From: Zopfochytrium polystomum
Taxonomy: Eukaryota > Chytridiomycota > Chytridiomycetes > Chytridiales > Chytridiaceae
Assembly (NCBI GenBank): GCA_025765615.1
Contig: JAIVFJ010000731.1
Location: 1 to 12,379, forward strand
Direction of reading: 5' to 3'
Length of the DNA: 12,379 bases
Position numbers and translations under genes: made by a program. Below are positions 1-8,048 of the stretch, piece by piece (the stretch's first letter is position 1; each line of letters begins with the position of its first letter). Below the pieces are notes generated by a model. That model saw only the letters and a list, made by a program, of their open reading frames with translations, did not search any database and had not been told where the DNA came from.

Positions 1-616
1 GGGCTGAAAGTCTCGATTGGCTGCGCTCCCGTCTTGTGCACATGAGGCGGGGCCGGTCGCGAGCAAGGGAGATGTGGTGTGCATTGTTACCCGATGGGCA
101 TCGATGCGCAGTTCCATCTGCGTTGCGACTGGGGGTTTTTTCTTGCGGCTTCGCCTCTTTTCCCTCTCAAGAATCCTGTGTGTTTCAGAGTCGACTGTTT
201 GTTCGGCGGCTGGCCCCCTTCCCAGGAGGGGGGATTCGGTCGTATCCCGGTTGGCGGCTGACCTGCGCCAGTGTATGGGGCTCACAACCTCTGCGGCAAG
301 CAATTGCCCCTCTGGTGCTAACGTTTCAGCCGGGGAGACTCGACAGACTCGGGGGGAGAATGCGACCGCTCGTGGGGCGAGGTCCGGTGGTGCAAGTCTT
401 AAACCGCTTGCGGAGGGATAGACTGGCTTTCATTTCCAAAAAAAAAAAAAAAAAAAAAAAAGGATCTGTAATGAAGAGCAAAGGTCCCGACGCCATCTGT
501 CCGAAGTGCCCCGAGGAAACTGCTGTATTGAAAAGCGGCAACGAGAGAATGATGTGGAGATCGCGAGGTCTCGAGGGCAACTGCCCGCCCTGTCCGCTGA
601 GCCCGCCGTGCCGCGG
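1..616. other. Unassigned intergenic spacer, left part
   Basis: This stretch lacks the long C-runs that dominate the spacer further right and contains no recognisable rRNA, tRNA or 5S sequence. It includes a 24-A tract at 438-461, described separately. I compared it by eye with conserved 3'-terminal 28S sequence and found no convincing match. It could still be the divergent D12 or 3' ETS end of a preceding unit, or the 3' end of an inserted retroelement whose tail is the A tract. No function is assigned. Confidence 0.5.
438..461 (+). repeat. Poly(A) tract, 24 A
   Basis: An uninterrupted run of 24 A residues follows TTTCC and precedes GGATCTGTAATG. It is by far the longest A-run in a window otherwise dominated by C-runs. 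It separates the unassigned left stretch from the C-rich spacer. Candidate roles are the tail of a poly(A)-type retroelement or a simple replication or transcription barrier. No target-site duplication can be tested because the far end is outside the window. Confidence 0.9.
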
Positions 617-989
617 CTGTAACACTTTGGACGGTCTGCCCCCCCCAACTTTGTCGACTACCCTGCGCCCCCCTCCACCTCTTTTGGGTGTCGATAAACC
701 GTCTGTGCCCCCCCCCCCAACTTTTGTCCGAGGACACCCCCCCAGTTCGACGATGCCATATAATTCGTGGATAGCGGGTGTGGGCGGCTTGTTAGCGGCT
801 GGGAGACGTATGAGCTCCCTCCGCGCTCCTTCTCACACCCGTTCGGCGTGGAGTTAGTCGCGATGGGCCAGCGCCCTTTGGCCGGAATTCGCCACGGCTT
901 TCGTCGCGGGTTTCACGTATGGGTCGTCCGCGCGTCGCCCCCCCACTCTCGGACAAACAAGGTGCTTGCGGTCGTTTTGGTTTCCGGGT
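617..989 (+). repeat. Intergenic spacer tandem repeat, copy 1
   Basis: This is the first of two direct copies, opening with CTGTAACACTTTGGACGGTC and ending just before the same opening at 990. It has two C-run segments ('CCCCAACTTTGTCGACTACC' type and 'CCCCAACTTTTGTCC' type) and then a 147-bp core at 761-907 free of long C-runs. Within the core, CGGGTGTG (775-782) and CACACCCG (834-841) form an 8-bp inverted repeat. The copy ends with GGACAAACAAGGTG and flanking sequence. The conserved core suggests a functional block such as a spacer promoter or enhancer, but this is inference from position and duplication only. Confidence 0.85.
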
Positions 990-1500
990 CTGTAACACTT
1001 TTGACGGTCTGCCCCCCCCCCCCAACTTTGTCGACTACCCTGCGCGTGCCCCCCCCCTCCACCTCTTTTTGGGTGTCGATAAACCGTCTGTCCCCCCCCC
1101 CCCAACTTTTGTCCGAGGACCCCCCCCCTTGTTCGATGTTGCCCTATAATTCGTGGATAGCGGGTGTGGGCGGCTTGTTAGCGGCTGGGAGACGTATGAG
1201 CTCCCTCCGCGCTCCTTCTCACACCCGTTCGGCGTGGAGTTTGTCGCGATGGGCCAGCGCCCTTTGGCCGGAATTCGCCACGGCTTTCGTCGCTTCGTTC
1301 CACGTGTTGGTTTTCGTCGGCGCGTCCCCCCCCACTCGAGAGAAATTTTCGACCGACCCGATTCGCCCCCCCCCCCCCACTTTTCGACGCTGCCCCCACT
1401 CTCGTCGATGGCTCCCCCCACTTTTTGGTCGTCGAAACGGTCCCCCCCACTTGTCTCTCTCTTGGACAAACAAGGTGTTTACGGTACTTTAGGTTTTCGG
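990..1500 (+). repeat. Intergenic spacer tandem repeat, copy 2
   Basis: This is the second copy of the unit beginning at 617. Its core (1147-1293) matches 761-907 without gaps and with one visible mismatch: GAGTTAGTCG in copy 1 is GAGTTTGTCG here. The inverted repeat is kept at 1161-1168 and 1220-1227. C-run lengths differ between the copies, shifting the core spacing to 386 bp. Copy 2 also carries about 125 bp of extra C-run sequence before the shared GGACAAACAAGGTG end near 1463. Core conservation next to drifting flanks suggests either recent duplication or selection on the core. Confidence 0.85.
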
Positions 1501-2022
1501 TTGGGATTTCGGTTGACGGGGTCGCCTCGAGATCCAGCGAGCGAGGAAGGGCGACAGGTTCCTCACGGGCCTGTTTTCCTACTCCGACCTCGTCCTCGCC
1601 TTGAGCGAAGGACGACGGCGCCGAGCAATGTTAAAAGTTGCTCGGCCCTCCGAACAAACAACAACACAAACCCAAATCCTCTTTTTGGCCGAAAGAGGGT
1701 CTCTTTGTCGTCGACCAATTTTTTTTCCCTTGCTTCGTGACGCACGCACGCGCGGTGCTCCCCACCCCCCCCTCGGAACGACGACGTTGCGCCCCATATT
1801 TCGTGTCGTCGTCGTCCCCCCATCGAGGTGCGCGTGTGTGTGTTTGTGAGGGAAAGAAAGAGTTCCCCAATGGTTTGTCCCCCACTTGCGTCGCGGGCAG
1901 AGCAGTCTCTCGCTCTCTCTTTGCGTTCGTCGTACGTTTTGCTTTTTGCGTTCGCCGGGTCCCCCCCAATTACGGTGTTCGCAAAAGTGTTCCCGGCCCC
2001 CCCGTTTTGACGTCGAGGACCC

Positions 2023-2052
2023 AGAAGAGAGAGGAGAGAGAGGGAAGAGAGA
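2023..2052 (+). repeat. GA-rich purine tract
   Basis: About 30 bases are purine only, mainly AGAG and GGAGAG, in otherwise C/T-rich spacer. It is simple-sequence DNA that could adopt a triplex. No other role is visible. Confidence 0.7.
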
Positions 2053-2492
2053 TGGTTGCCGTTCCCGCCGGCGCGCGTTTTCACACCACACAACCCCATT
2101 TTGTTGGTTGGAGTTTAGCCTTTGTGTTCCCCTTCTTCAAGTGAGGATCCGTGTCCTATAGCAAAAGTTGCGAGGAGTCCGGTGTTTGTGAGTTGTGGTC
2201 CGTGCAGGGTTGTCGGTGGGTTTTTGTGACCTCCCAATTTTTTTCCACTTGCTCATGCCCGGTGCGAACGGTCTCGTACTCTCGGAACCTTACTTGTTGC
2301 CGACTCGCTCTCCCCGCCGCCCCTTTGGAGATGCGCGCTCTCCCCAAGAGCGCTTGAGTCGTGTGCTCCAAAGAAACAACAAGATGCCGTCGTTTTTGCT
2401 CTTTTGGCTTTCCAGGGTCCCTTTCTAGCCCCCCGTCCCCCCCATCCCCCCCCACCCATTGGGCCGGCCGTGTCCCCCCCCCCCACTTCCGC

Positions 2493-2653
2493 GCCGGTCC
2501 CCCTGCTAGAGAATGCGTCCCCCACACCTGCCGGGTTGCCCCCCCTATAAACCGCCCCGGTCTCGCTAGAGTGTCCCCCCCCCCTTTCCCCATCTTGCCG
2601 GCTGTCCCCTTTCCGTGCCGGTCACTAGCGAGGGCGTTTCCCCCAACCTGCCG
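2493..2653 (+). repeat. Degenerate ~60-bp tandem repeat, three copies
   Basis: Three related units carry CCGGT, then CTAG, then a C-run, then (C/T)TGCCG. The CTAG tetramers lie at 2506, 2566 and 2625, giving periods of 60 and 59 bp. The units have diverged in C-run length and flanking bases. It is spacer repeat sequence with no visible coding function. Confidence 0.6.
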
Positions 2654-3131
2654 TGGCGGCGGGGCCTTCTGTGTCCCCCTCCTCCCCGACCGACCCCCCC
2701 CAACTTTGTGTTCAACGTCGTTTGCGCACCCCCCCCACTTTCACCCCCCCCCACTTTGACGGTTCGTCCCCACCCAACACACTTTTCGTCGTCGGTTCCA
2801 GAAGGCTCCACCCGGCTCTGGGTCCCATGGATAGTCAGTCCAAAAGAGAGCGAAGGCCGCTCTTGAAGGGAGCAACAACAGTAGCTGTCCCCCGTGCGCC
2901 TTTTGGTCGCGCGTCCCAGATGTTGTTTGCTTGTTTTTGTTGTTGTGATGGGCACTTGGGTTTCTTTTCGACGGGCGGCGTTTGGTCGTCCCCCACCACT
3001 TTTCCTTTGACAGTTCACAGTCCGTCAACCGTCCTGCCTCCCCCCTTTTCGACGGTTGCTCTCCCCCACCACTGTTCTGTCGTTGGTGACCACCAGCAAC
3101 CCCCCCCTTTTAACGTCGTCGTCGTCGTCTG

Positions 3132-3133
<2 letters not shown>

Positions 3134-3162
<29 letters not shown>

Positions 3163-3184
3163 ACCCCCCCCCCCCCCCCACCCC
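3134..3184 (+). repeat. Very long poly(C) tract upstream of 18S
   Basis: The tract is C29, A, C16, A, C4, ending about 76 bp before the 18S 5' end. It is the longest homopolymer run in the window and probably lies in the transcribed 5' ETS. The complementary strand is almost pure G. The exact length is uncertain because runs of this size are prone to sequencing error. Confidence 0.9.
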
Positions 3185-3260
3185 TGCACAACGCACTCAG
3201 ACGCAACAAACAACAACAACGCGGCGACCGGAACTGCGGGGGAGTAAACACACACTCAGC

Positions 3261-4363
3261 TACCTGGTTGATCCTGCCAGTAGTCATATGCTTGTCTCAA
3301 AGATTAAGCCATGCATGTCTAAGTATGAACTAGCTTCTACAGTGAAACTGCGAATGGCTCATTAAATCAGTTGTCGTTTACTTGACCGTCTCTCTTTCAA
3401 CCTAAATTACTACTTGGATATCCGTGGTAATTCTAGAGCTAATACATGCAATCAAAGCCGTGACCTCTGGAAGCGGTGTATTTATTAGATAAAAAACCAA
3501 CCTCGTCGGGCGGGCACTCGTGGCCCCCTTTCGAGTTCTTTGGTGATTCATAGAAACTGGTTGAAACAGATCGCATGGCCCTCTGTGCCGGCGACAGGTC
3601 ATTTAAACTTCTGCCCTATCAACTTTCGATGGTGGGATAGAGGCCCACCATGGTTGTTACGGGTAACGGGGAATTAGGGTTCGATTCCGGAGAGGGCAGC
3701 CTGAGAAACGGCTACCACATCTAAGGAAGGCAGCAGGCGCGCAAATTACCCAATCCCGACACGGGGGAGGTAGTGACAATAAATAACAATCCAGGGTCCG
3801 TTTGGGCCTTGGAATTGGAATGAGAACCATTTAAAGCCCGTAACGAGGAACGACTGGAGGGCAAGTCTGGTGCCAGCAGCCGCGGTAATTCCGCTCCCAG
3901 TAGCGTATATTAAAGTTGTTGCAGTTAAATAGCTCGTAGTTGGACCTTGGACCCGTCGCCGGTGGGGGGGCGGTGGTTTTGGGGGGTGTTGCTAGCGGCG
4001 AGCGGCTTCCTCACGGCCGCCGGTTTTTTTTCACCTGTTTTGGGGTTTCACCGCGGACGGGACCGAACCCCTTTCTCCCGCGAAGCGCGCGGGCCCTCGC
4101 GGGTCCGCGCGCGGAGCGGGCCCCGTTTACTTTGAAACAACTTAGGAGTGGTTCTAAAGCAGGCCGGTCGTGGCCGCTCGCATACCTTCAGCAATGGAAT
4201 AATGAGAATAGCGAACCGCGGTTCTATTTGTTGGTTTCTAGGGGGTAATGATTTTATAGAGTTGCGCTGGTAATGCTTAATAGGACCGTTGGGGGCATAG
4301 TACTTTAATTGTCAGAGGTGACAGTCTTCGGACTTTATAACAGACTACACTACTGCGAAAGCA

Positions 4364-4405
<42 letters not shown>

Positions 4406-4529
4406 ATCGAAGACGATCAGATACCGTCGTAGTCTCAACCATAAACGATGCCGACTGGAGATCGGGCGCCGCTTGCTTTGAAAAAGGCATGCTCGGCATC
4501 CCCGTGAGAAATCTTCAAGTCTTTGGGTA

Positions 4530-4590
<61 letters not shown>

Positions 4591-5117
4591 CGAGGAACTT
4601 GCGGCTTAATTTGACTCAACACGGGGAAACTCACCAGGTCCAGACATGGTAAGGATTGACAGACTGATAGCTCTTTCATGATTCTATGGGTGGTGGTGCA
4701 TGGCCGTTCTTAGTTGGTGGAGCGATTTGTCTGGTTAATTCCGATAACGAACGAGACCTTGACCTGCTAAATAGTCGCGCTCGCTATGCTTGACGGCGGG
4801 CGCACGCGGGGGGCAACCCCCGCGTTCCAAGACTTCTTAGAGGGACTGCCGGCTTCCAGCCGGCGGAGGTTCGAGGCAATAACAGGTCTGTGATGCCCTT
4901 AGATGTTCTGGGCCGCACGCGTGTTACACTGACGGAGCCAGCGAGTTTTTCGGAGAGGTCGGTTGTTGTTTGCGCAGCGCCTATTTTTCAAACACCTGCG
5001 CCGGAAGGTCGATTCGGGAAATCTTGTGAAACTCCGTCGTGTTGGGGATTGACCCTTGCAATTGTTGGTCATGAACGAGGATTGCCTAGTAAGCGCAAGT
5101 CATCAGCTTGCGCTGAT

Positions 5118-5163
<46 letters not shown>

Positions 5164-5312
5164 AATGGCTTAGTGAGACCTCCGGACTGGCCTTTCGCCT
5201 CGGGGGGCGGCAACGCCTCCTGGCGGGCCGGGAAGCTGGTCAAACTTGGTCATTTAGAGGAAGTAAAAGTCGTAACAAGGTAACCGTAGGTGAACCTGCG
5301 GTTGGATCATTA
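3261..5312 (+). rRNA. 18S small-subunit ribosomal RNA, complete
   Basis: This encodes the RNA of the cytoplasmic 40S subunit. The start is set at TACCTGGTTGATCCTGCC and the end at the GGATCATTA 3' terminus. Universal landmarks appear in order: GTGCCAGCAGCCGCGGTAA (530 region, from 3870), AAACTTAAAGGAATTGACGG (4556), and GTACACACCGCCCGTCGC in the decoding region (about 5134). The length of 2,052 nt is somewhat above the usual ~1.8 kb, mostly because of a long GC-rich V4 (3941-4128), whose hairpin pairs 4085-4096 with 4101-4112. Two oddities stand out. Helix 45 near the 3' end has AACCG/CGGTT in place of the usual eukaryotic UUUCCG/CGGAA pairing. The 4317-4365 stretch also departs from the normally conserved GGTGAAATTCTTGGATTT block. 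No group I intron is apparent. It is first in the Pol I unit, followed directly by ITS1. Confidence 0.97.
3941..4128 (+). other. Expanded V4 region of 18S
   Basis: This is the variable block between the conserved AGCTCGTAGTTGG and TTTACTTTGAAACAA. It is GC-rich with a G7 run near 3964. It contains a 12-bp hairpin, 4085-4096 with 4101-4112, closed by a TCGC loop and including one G-U pair. This hairpin fits an elongated V4 helix and accounts for much of the extra 18S length. Confidence 0.8.
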
Positions 5313-5667
5313 CCGAGGGAAACAAAAATGTTGGTGGTGGGTCCCGCGCCTGCTGCTGCTGCGCGTGTGTGTTTGGGTCGCCCTCCGTCGATTCGTCGAC
5401 GGTGTAAGTGTGGTCCGGCGCGCACGCGCGCGCGCTCGCGAGGGGTCGCTCACTGCTCGCACCAAACAACTTGTGAACTTTTTGTAGCCAGTTTCGTGGG
5501 TTTCTTGTTCCGTTGACCGCGTCCGTTTTTGTAGCTCCGGGGGGGTTTTGCTGCGTTGTGCGTCGTTTTGTGTGTGTTGTCGTCCGTTGCTTGGGTTTGT
5601 CCCCCCACTTTTTCGATTTGGATCGAGCCGTCCCCACCTGCGTGGTCGCGTCCCCGCTCGTCTCGTC

Positions 5668-5956
5668 TGTCGTCTGTCCCCATTTTTGTCGTCGTCTGTC
5701 CCCACTTTGTCGTCGTCTGTCCCCACTTTGTCGTCGTTGGTCCCCCACTTTGTCGTCGTTGGTCCCCCACTCTGTCGTCGTTGGTCCCCCCACTTTGACG
5801 ACCTTTCCCCCACTTTGACGACCTTTCCCCCACTTTGACGACCCGTCCCCCCCACTTTGACGACCTTTCCCCCACTTTGACGACCCGTCCCCCCCACTTT
5901 GACGATCCGTCCCCCCCACTTTGACGACCCGTCCCCCCCACTTTGACGAACCGTCC
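5668..5956 (+). repeat. ITS1 tandem array 1 (20-22 bp units)
   Basis: The array has two subfamilies. The first (to about 5790) has ~21-bp units of the form GTCGTCGTCTGTCCCCACTTT. The second has eight units beginning ACTTTGACGA at 5792, 5812, 5832, 5854, 5874, 5896, 5918 and 5940. Spacing is exactly 20 or 22 bp, depending on whether the linker is CTTTCCCCC or CCGTCCCCCCC. The repeat is direct and C-rich on the RNA-like strand. Confidence 0.92.
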
Positions 5957-6027
5957 GCCCTTTCGGCGACCCGTCCCCCACTTCGTCGTCGGTCCGCAAC
6001 TTTCGACATGTGCCCCCCTTTTAAATG

Positions 6028-6288
6028 ACCGCGTCCCCACTTGCACGACCCTGTCCCCCACTTGAACGACTGTCCCCACTTGCACGATCGCGTCCCCACT
6101 TGCACGATCGCGTCCCCACTTGCACGATCGCGTCCCCACTTGCACGACCCCGTCCCCACTTGCACGACTCGTCCCCACTTGAACGATCCAGTCCCCAGTT
6201 TGACGACCCGTCCCCACTTGAACGATCCAGTCCCCAGTTTGACGACCCGTCCCCACTTGAACGACCCCGTCCCCACCTTGTCGTTCGG
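6028..6288 (+). repeat. ITS1 tandem array 2 (19-20 bp units)
   Basis: About twelve units carry ACTTGCACGA, ACTTGAACGA or AGTTTGACGA followed by a GTCCCC linker. Three consecutive units at 6078, 6098 and 6118 are identical 20-mers (ACTTGCACGATCGCGTCCCC). A higher-order 39-bp dimer starts at 6177 and 6216, with a third ACTTGAACGA at 6255. Identical neighbouring units point to recent expansion by slippage or unequal exchange. Confidence 0.92.
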
Positions 6289-6440
6289 CCCCCCCCCCCC
6301 CTTCTTTGTCGTCCGTCCCCACCTTGTCGTTCGGCCCGCCCCCACCTTGTCGTCCGTCCCCACTTTGTCGTTCGGTCCCCCCCCACCTTGTCGTCCGTCC
6401 CCACTTTTGTCGTCGTCTGTCGTCGTCCGTTCGGCCCCCC
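6268..6440 (+). repeat. ITS1 tandem array 3 (TTGTCGT units)
   Basis: Degenerate units of the form CCACCTTGTCGTTCGGCCC and CCACCTTGTCGTCCGTCCC, with a C14-like run near 6288-6301. The block merges with the end of array 2. It ends in GTCGTC trinucleotide repeats before the non-repetitive end of ITS1. Confidence 0.8.
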
Positions 6441-6557
6441 CTCGCTACATTTTCAGCGTTCGCGCTCCAACATCCAAATCGGTTCCGTCTGGGGGGATAT
6501 TTTTTTTTTTCAACTAGTGAGTTTGCTTGTCCCAACCGAGGGTTCTAAATTTACAAA

Positions 6558-6714
6558 CAACTATTGGCAATGGATCTCTAGGCTCTTGCATCGATGAAGA
6601 ACGTAGCAAACTGCGATAACTGATGTGAATTGCAGATTTCAGTGAATCATCGAGTCTTTGAACGCATTTTGCACCCTCTGGCATTCCGGAGGGTATGCCT
6701 GTCTGAGAACCGCG
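6558..6714 (+). rRNA. 5.8S ribosomal RNA
   Basis: This RNA pairs with the 28S 5' end in the 60S subunit. Diagnostic sequence includes GGATCTCTAGGCTCTTGCAT, CGATGAAGAACGTAGCAAA, TGTGAATTGCAGATTTCAGT and GAATCATCGAGTCTTTGAAC, with a GC hairpin around the TTCC loop at 6685. Both ends are estimated by matching positions to the yeast molecule, so each may be off by a few bases. The length of ~157 nt is normal. The 3' part pairs with the 28S 5' end: CCTG 6698-6701 with CAGG 8655-8658, and TCTGAGA 6702-6708 with TCTCAGA 8647-8653, with one bulged U between. The middle of that helix differs from yeast on both strands, so the pairing is kept by compensation. Confidence 0.96.
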
Positions 6715-6787
6715 AGAACACCATGTGCTCGGAGCGATCCGAGCACGATCACGGCTTGCTGGCCAAAGGCTGGTCCGGGTCGTGGGG

Positions 6788-6836
6788 GTGTGTGTGTGCG
6801 TGTGTGCGTGTCCGTGTTCGTGTGCGTGTGTGTGTG
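6788..6836 (+). repeat. GT/GC dinucleotide repeat in ITS2
   Basis: An imperfect GT microsatellite with scattered GC and CC interruptions, about 49 bp, beginning some 75 nt after the 5.8S 3' end. It is a slippage-prone simple repeat. Confidence 0.85.
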
Positions 6837-7966
6837 CTAGCTAGGGCTGTGCGGCGGAGTATGTTGTTGGTACCCCCTTCCCCCCCAACTACTCCGTCCG
6901 TCCGTCCTTGTTTCCCCCCCCCACTTGGCGCCTCCTCCACCGCTCCGCCCCGTACCCCGTACCTCCCCCCCCCTTCCCCCCGCGTCCCGTCCAGTCGCGT
7001 TGGCTTGCTGTGGAGTTGGGAGTCCTGGCTGCCCCCGTCCCTTTTGTTGCACGATTCCGAAGCGCATCGCGTGTGGTTGTGTCCCCCCCCCCCTTGTGTC
7101 CCCCCGCCCCTCCACGACGGAGAGGAGAGTGCTAGAGCGCGCCCCCCCCCCCCCCACAACTTTTGTCGGTTATGGTTGGTCACCCCCACCCCCCCCATCT
7201 CGAGAGCGTGTCCCCCACTTTTGTTTTGTGCGGCAAGTGTCCCCCCCCCCCTTTTTGTCGCCGGTCCCCACCGTCCCATTACGCTTCTCGCTCGACCGAC
7301 CGACCGACTCGCCTCTTTCACTTCCCACCCTCTCTTGTCGCCCGCGCGCGCGTGCGTCTTGCGTCCCATTCCGTGTCCCCCCCGAATTTTCGTGAACAAC
7401 AAGGGCGGGAGTTTTTCGCCTAATTTTTACCTGCACCGGGGTCGGTCTCGTCTGACGGGACCCCCTCCGAGAAAGGTATCTCCTTAAATACATGGTTTCG
7501 TGAGCGAACGGCCCGGTTCGCCTTACCCTTGGCGGGGTAGGGCGCCGGCGTGGGAAGACACCGATCGCGGTTACGCCCCCCCTCAGCGTTTCCGATTCTT
7601 TCGGGTTCCTGGGAGGTTTCCCCCCCAACCAGGTGGTTTCCGCCGCGCGCAAACGAATCAGAGAAAGGCGCCCCTCTCTTTGGTCCCCCTTTTGTGTCCC
7701 CCCAAACTTTTCAAAAGGAAAAGAAGGAAGCTTTAGACGTGATGGCGGAGTTTGGGCTCTTTGCGGCCCCCTCTCTTGTACGGCGTCGACTGGCCCCCCT
7801 GTTTCCTCGCGAACAAAATAGAGAGCGGTCGTCCCAATCTGGTTCCTCTTTGCCTGCGCGAGCGAGGCGGATTCACCTCCTCCCGTGTGTCCCTGGAAGG
7901 TTTTGTCGTGAATTTCGTTGTTGTGGGGGTCCGCCCCCGCCTCGGACACTTTCCTGGACGCGTCTG

Positions 7967-8048
7967 CGTCCCGTTTCTCGTCGAACAAGCAAATCCTGCG
8001 CACCCTTGTCGGCGCGCAGGTCGAAACGGGGGACGGGGGGGGGGTGGG
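7967..8048 (+). other. Nested hairpin and G-run in ITS2
   Basis: CGTCCCGTTTC (7967-7977) can pair with GAAACGGGGGACG (8023-8035), with two extra G residues. Inside it CCTGCGC (7995-8001) pairs perfectly with GCGCAGG (8014-8020). The 3' arm runs into a G-run series on the RNA strand (G5 at 8028, G10 at 8035, G3 at 8046) able to form a G-quadruplex that would compete with the stem. This may be one of the conserved ITS2 helices, but the assignment is inference. Confidence 0.6.

Larger units (their letters stand above)
1501..3260 (+). other. C-run-rich intergenic spacer / 5' external transcribed spacer
   Basis: This is the sequence between the duplicated block and the 18S 5' end. The transcription start cannot be located, so the IGS/ETS border is unknown. 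It is marked by many + strand C-runs of 7 or more. At 2753-2772 an element reading ACTTTGACGGTTCGTCCCC closely resembles the ITS1 repeat unit. A purine (GA) tract, a degenerate 60-bp repeat and a very long C tract are listed separately. Predicted open frames here are low-complexity (runs of Pro on one strand, Gly on the other) and are not taken as genes. Confidence 0.75.
5313..6557 (+). other. Internal transcribed spacer 1 (ITS1)
   Basis: This is the spacer between 18S and 5.8S, about 1,245 nt, long for a protist or fungus. It opens with mixed sequence and then a G/T-rich leader (about 5490-5597). Three blocks of short C-rich tandem repeats follow (5668-5956, 6028-6288, 6268-6440). It ends with a T-rich stretch before 5.8S. 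It should be removed during pre-rRNA processing. The long open frames across it, on both strands, come from repeats whose C-rich or G-rich composition lacks stop codons. Confidence 0.92.

Noticed and set aside
1..437. 3' end of a preceding 28S gene, or a 5S gene
   Set aside because: No conserved 28S 3'-domain blocks and no 5S internal promoter-like sequence could be matched by eye. Only a divergent D12/3' ETS identity remains possible.
2653..3333. Forward open frame of 226 codons entering the 18S gene
   Set aside because: It is a Pro-rich low-complexity translation of C-runs that ends inside 18S, which no real gene would do.
4890..5516. Open frame of 208 codons over the 18S 3' end
   Set aside because: It is a chance frame through conserved rRNA sequence and into ITS1.
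6039..6260. CRISPR-like array of 20-bp repeats
   Set aside because: Units are directly adjacent with no unique spacers, and the locus is eukaryotic ITS1.
5254..6535. Antisense open frames with a repeated VGTRSCKWG-like peptide
   Set aside because: They read the ITS1 tandem repeats backwards and run into the 18S 3' end. The peptide periodicity is that of the DNA repeat, so this is not evidence of a repeat protein.
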